NCBI RefSeq assembly: GCF_005116465.1
Contig: NZ_SWBM01000003.1
Location: forward strand, 310,001 to 374,000
DNA length: 64,000 nucleotides
Direction: 5' to 3'
Origin: Robertmurraya kyonggiensis
GTDB lineage: Bacteria; Bacillota; Bacilli; Bacillales; Cytobacillaceae
Position numbers and translations under genes: made by a program. How positions within the stretch are numbered: position 1 is the stretch's first letter; each line of letters begins with the position of its first letter. The notes under the pieces were generated by a model. The model did not search any database. It saw only the letters and a program-made list of their open reading frames with translations, and had not been told where the DNA came from. Shown here one piece after another: positions 62,697 to 64,000 of this stretch.

Positions 62697-62725
62697 AAAA
62701 GGCTCATTCTCCGTGAGCCTTTTTT
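62697..62725 (+). terminator. Terminator-like hairpin before the asparagine synthase gene
   Basis: AAGGCTCA-TTCTCCG-TGAGCCTT followed by TTTT on the plus strand, 127 bp before the next gene. No plus-strand gene ends near it. Confidence 0.7.
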
Positions 62726-62851
62726 ATGTTTATTATTTTTTAAAAATTCCATATAAAGGAACAAACTTTTTGTCGAAGACAGGGGTAGTAATTGATGAAA
62801 GGTTATAAAAGGTTAAGAGTTTTATTTTGAAAATCTTAGGGGGAAATTTGA

Positions 62852-64000
62852 ATGTGTGGGTTTGTAGGAGTTTTAAGAAACAAATACGTTGAAAAGACCG
62901 ATCTCAGAAAGTGGGACGAGGCATTAGCTTCCATACATCATAGAGGACCAGATGCAACCGGTGAATATAAAGATGACTGGGTCCAATTGGGCTTTAAAAG
63001 GTTGAGCATTATTGATATAGAGCAAGGTCAACAACCATTATCTTATGAAGGTAGGTACCATATTGTATTTAATGGGGAGATTTATAACTATGTTGAATTA
63101 AGGGAGTCCTTGATCAAGTATGGTTATAGCTTTCAAACCAATTCAGACACAGAAGTAATAGTAGCTCTGTATGCACATATGGGCCAAGCATGTGTCCAAG
63201 CATTAAGAGGGATGTTTGCATTTGCTATTTGGGATTCAGTAGAAGAAATTCTTTTCGCAGCCCGTGATCCTTTCGGGATAAAACCCTTTTATTACTGGGA
63301 ATCTGATGAGAGGTTTATTTTTTCGTCAGAACAGAAAAGTATTCGACACCTGACTGACGATCATGAGTTATCAAAAAAAAGTTTGCAACATTATTTGACC
63401 TATCAATATGTACCTGAACCTTTTTGTCTATCAACGAGTATTCTTAAGCTCAAACCGGGATATTTTTTACTAAAAGAAACAAATAAGAAAGCTGTGACAA
63501 AATGCTTCTATCATAAAATGTTTTCACCCAAGACGGATGATTTTTCTGTGGTTGTTCATAAAACAAGAAAAGTACTCGAAGATTCCGTAGAAAAGCATAT
63601 GCGGAGTGATGTTCCCGTCGGTGCTTTTTTGTCTAGTGGGATTGATTCTACCACGATGGTCGCACTAGCAAAAAATCATAATCCTTATTTGAAAACGTTT
63701 ACCGCCGGTTTTGAAATAGAGGGCTATAGCGAGATTGATATAGCAAAAGAATCTGCAGAAAAATTAGAGGTTGAAAACATTCATAAGGTTATCACTCCAG
63801 AGGAATTTATTAAAGAACTAAGAAATATTATTTGGCACATGGATGAGCCTGTCGCTGATCCAGCAGCAATTCCCCTATATTTCATCGCAAAAGAAGCCAG
63901 CACGCATGTCAAGGTCGTTCTATCAGGTGAGGGCGCTGACGAGTTGTTTGGAGGGTATAACATCTATCGTGAGCCTTTATCATTGAAAGGAATTAATGAT
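62852..64000 (+). CDS. asnO: Asparagine synthase, glutamine-hydrolysing (3' end outside window)
   Basis: The frame starts at ATG 62852 (TTAGGGGG upstream) and is open to the window end, giving ~383 residues of an expected ~610-630. It begins MCGFVGVL, so Cys 2 is the glutaminase nucleophile; HHRGPDATGEY, FNGEIYNYVELRE and DTEVIVALY complete the amidotransferase domain. The synthetase domain has the ATP site GAFLSSGIDSTT and LSGEGADELFGGYNIYREP. It resembles B. subtilis AsnO (the sporulation-linked copy) along its length, but AsnB or AsnH cannot be excluded from the N-terminal part. Confidence 0.88.
   Translation, partial: MCGFVGVLRNKYVEKTDLRKWDEALASIHHRGPDATGEYKDDWVQLGFKRLSIIDIEQGQQPLSYEGRYHIVFNGEIYNYVELRESLIKYGYSFQTNSDTEVIVALYAHMGQACVQALRGMFAFAIWDSVEEILFAARDPFGIKPFYYWESDERFIFSSEQKSIRHLTDDHELSKKSLQHYLTYQYVPEPFCLSTSILKLKPGYFLLKETNKKAVTKCFYHKMFSPKTDDFSVVVHKTRKVLEDSVEKHMRSDVPVGAFLSSGIDSTTMVALAKNHNPYLKTFTAGFEIEGYSEIDIAKESAEKLEVENIHKVITPEEFIKELRNIIWHMDEPVADPAAIPLYFIAKEASTHVKVVLSGEGADELFGGYNIYREPLSLKGIND

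Overview
The window looks like chromosomal DNA from a low-GC, endospore-forming Bacillaceae bacterium (genus not determined). The reasons are the strong AGGAGG-type ribosome binding sites, frequent TTG/GTG starts, Bacillus-type families (YkuD, DegV, YcnI, YtrA-type GntR, CBO0543, an AsnO-like asparagine synthase), CcpA-type cre sites, a Rex box before adhE, and sugar ABC operons lacking their own ATPase. I saw no rRNA, tRNA, CRISPR array, insertion sequence, phage gene or origin. About 62 genes are called; two run off the window edges.

Layout. 1-11.8 kb, almost all minus strand: formate/nitrite channel (partial), orphan amino-acid binding lipoprotein, enolase-superfamily racemase with a small HTH protein, class V aminotransferase, VanW lipoprotein, TraB protein, an internally deleted HAD gene, VOC protein, ROK regulator with sugar-type MFS carrier behind a doubled operator, and a CDF transporter. 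11.9-25.2 kb: YkuD, DegV, UppP, DUF488, a chemoreceptor plus sugar-binding lipoprotein without transporter, Pcp, LysM protein, TetR with a divergent drug-type MFS pump, CstA and MetY. 25.4-29.9 kb: a carbohydrate ABC operon (binding protein, two permeases, secreted DUF4185-like protein) with two cre-like sites. 30.1-39.8 kb: a PucR-type regulator followed by six genes for uptake and stepwise demethylation of glycine betaine (dimethylglycine oxidase, sarcosine oxidase, Rieske oxygenase, ProVWX-like transporter). 39.8-47.1 kb: sterol-desaturase-like protein, two GNAT genes (one AAC(6')-like, one behind a short leader ORF and terminator), and a GntR-controlled catabolic cluster (mandelate-racemase-type enolase, Na+/solute symporter, argininosuccinate-lyase-type lyase). 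47.1-64 kb: methyltransferase, YtrA regulator with DUF1648 protein, glutathionyl-hydroquinone-reductase-like gene plus GNAT, a small unknown gene and adhE under Rex-like sites, YcnI beside a NarL-type two-component system, Gfo/Idh oxidoreductase, MerR regulator, small conserved proteins, and the 5' part of an asparagine synthase.

The strongest candidates for something new are: (1) the compact betaine demethylation cluster without a visible reductase partner; (2) the enolase/symporter/ASL-fold lyase cluster of unknown substrate; (3) the leader ORF and terminator ahead of a GNAT gene next to an AAC(6')-like gene; (4) four intergenic repeat arrays of different sequence but the same roughly 52-bp period; (5) the two-gene sugar-binding protein/chemoreceptor module.
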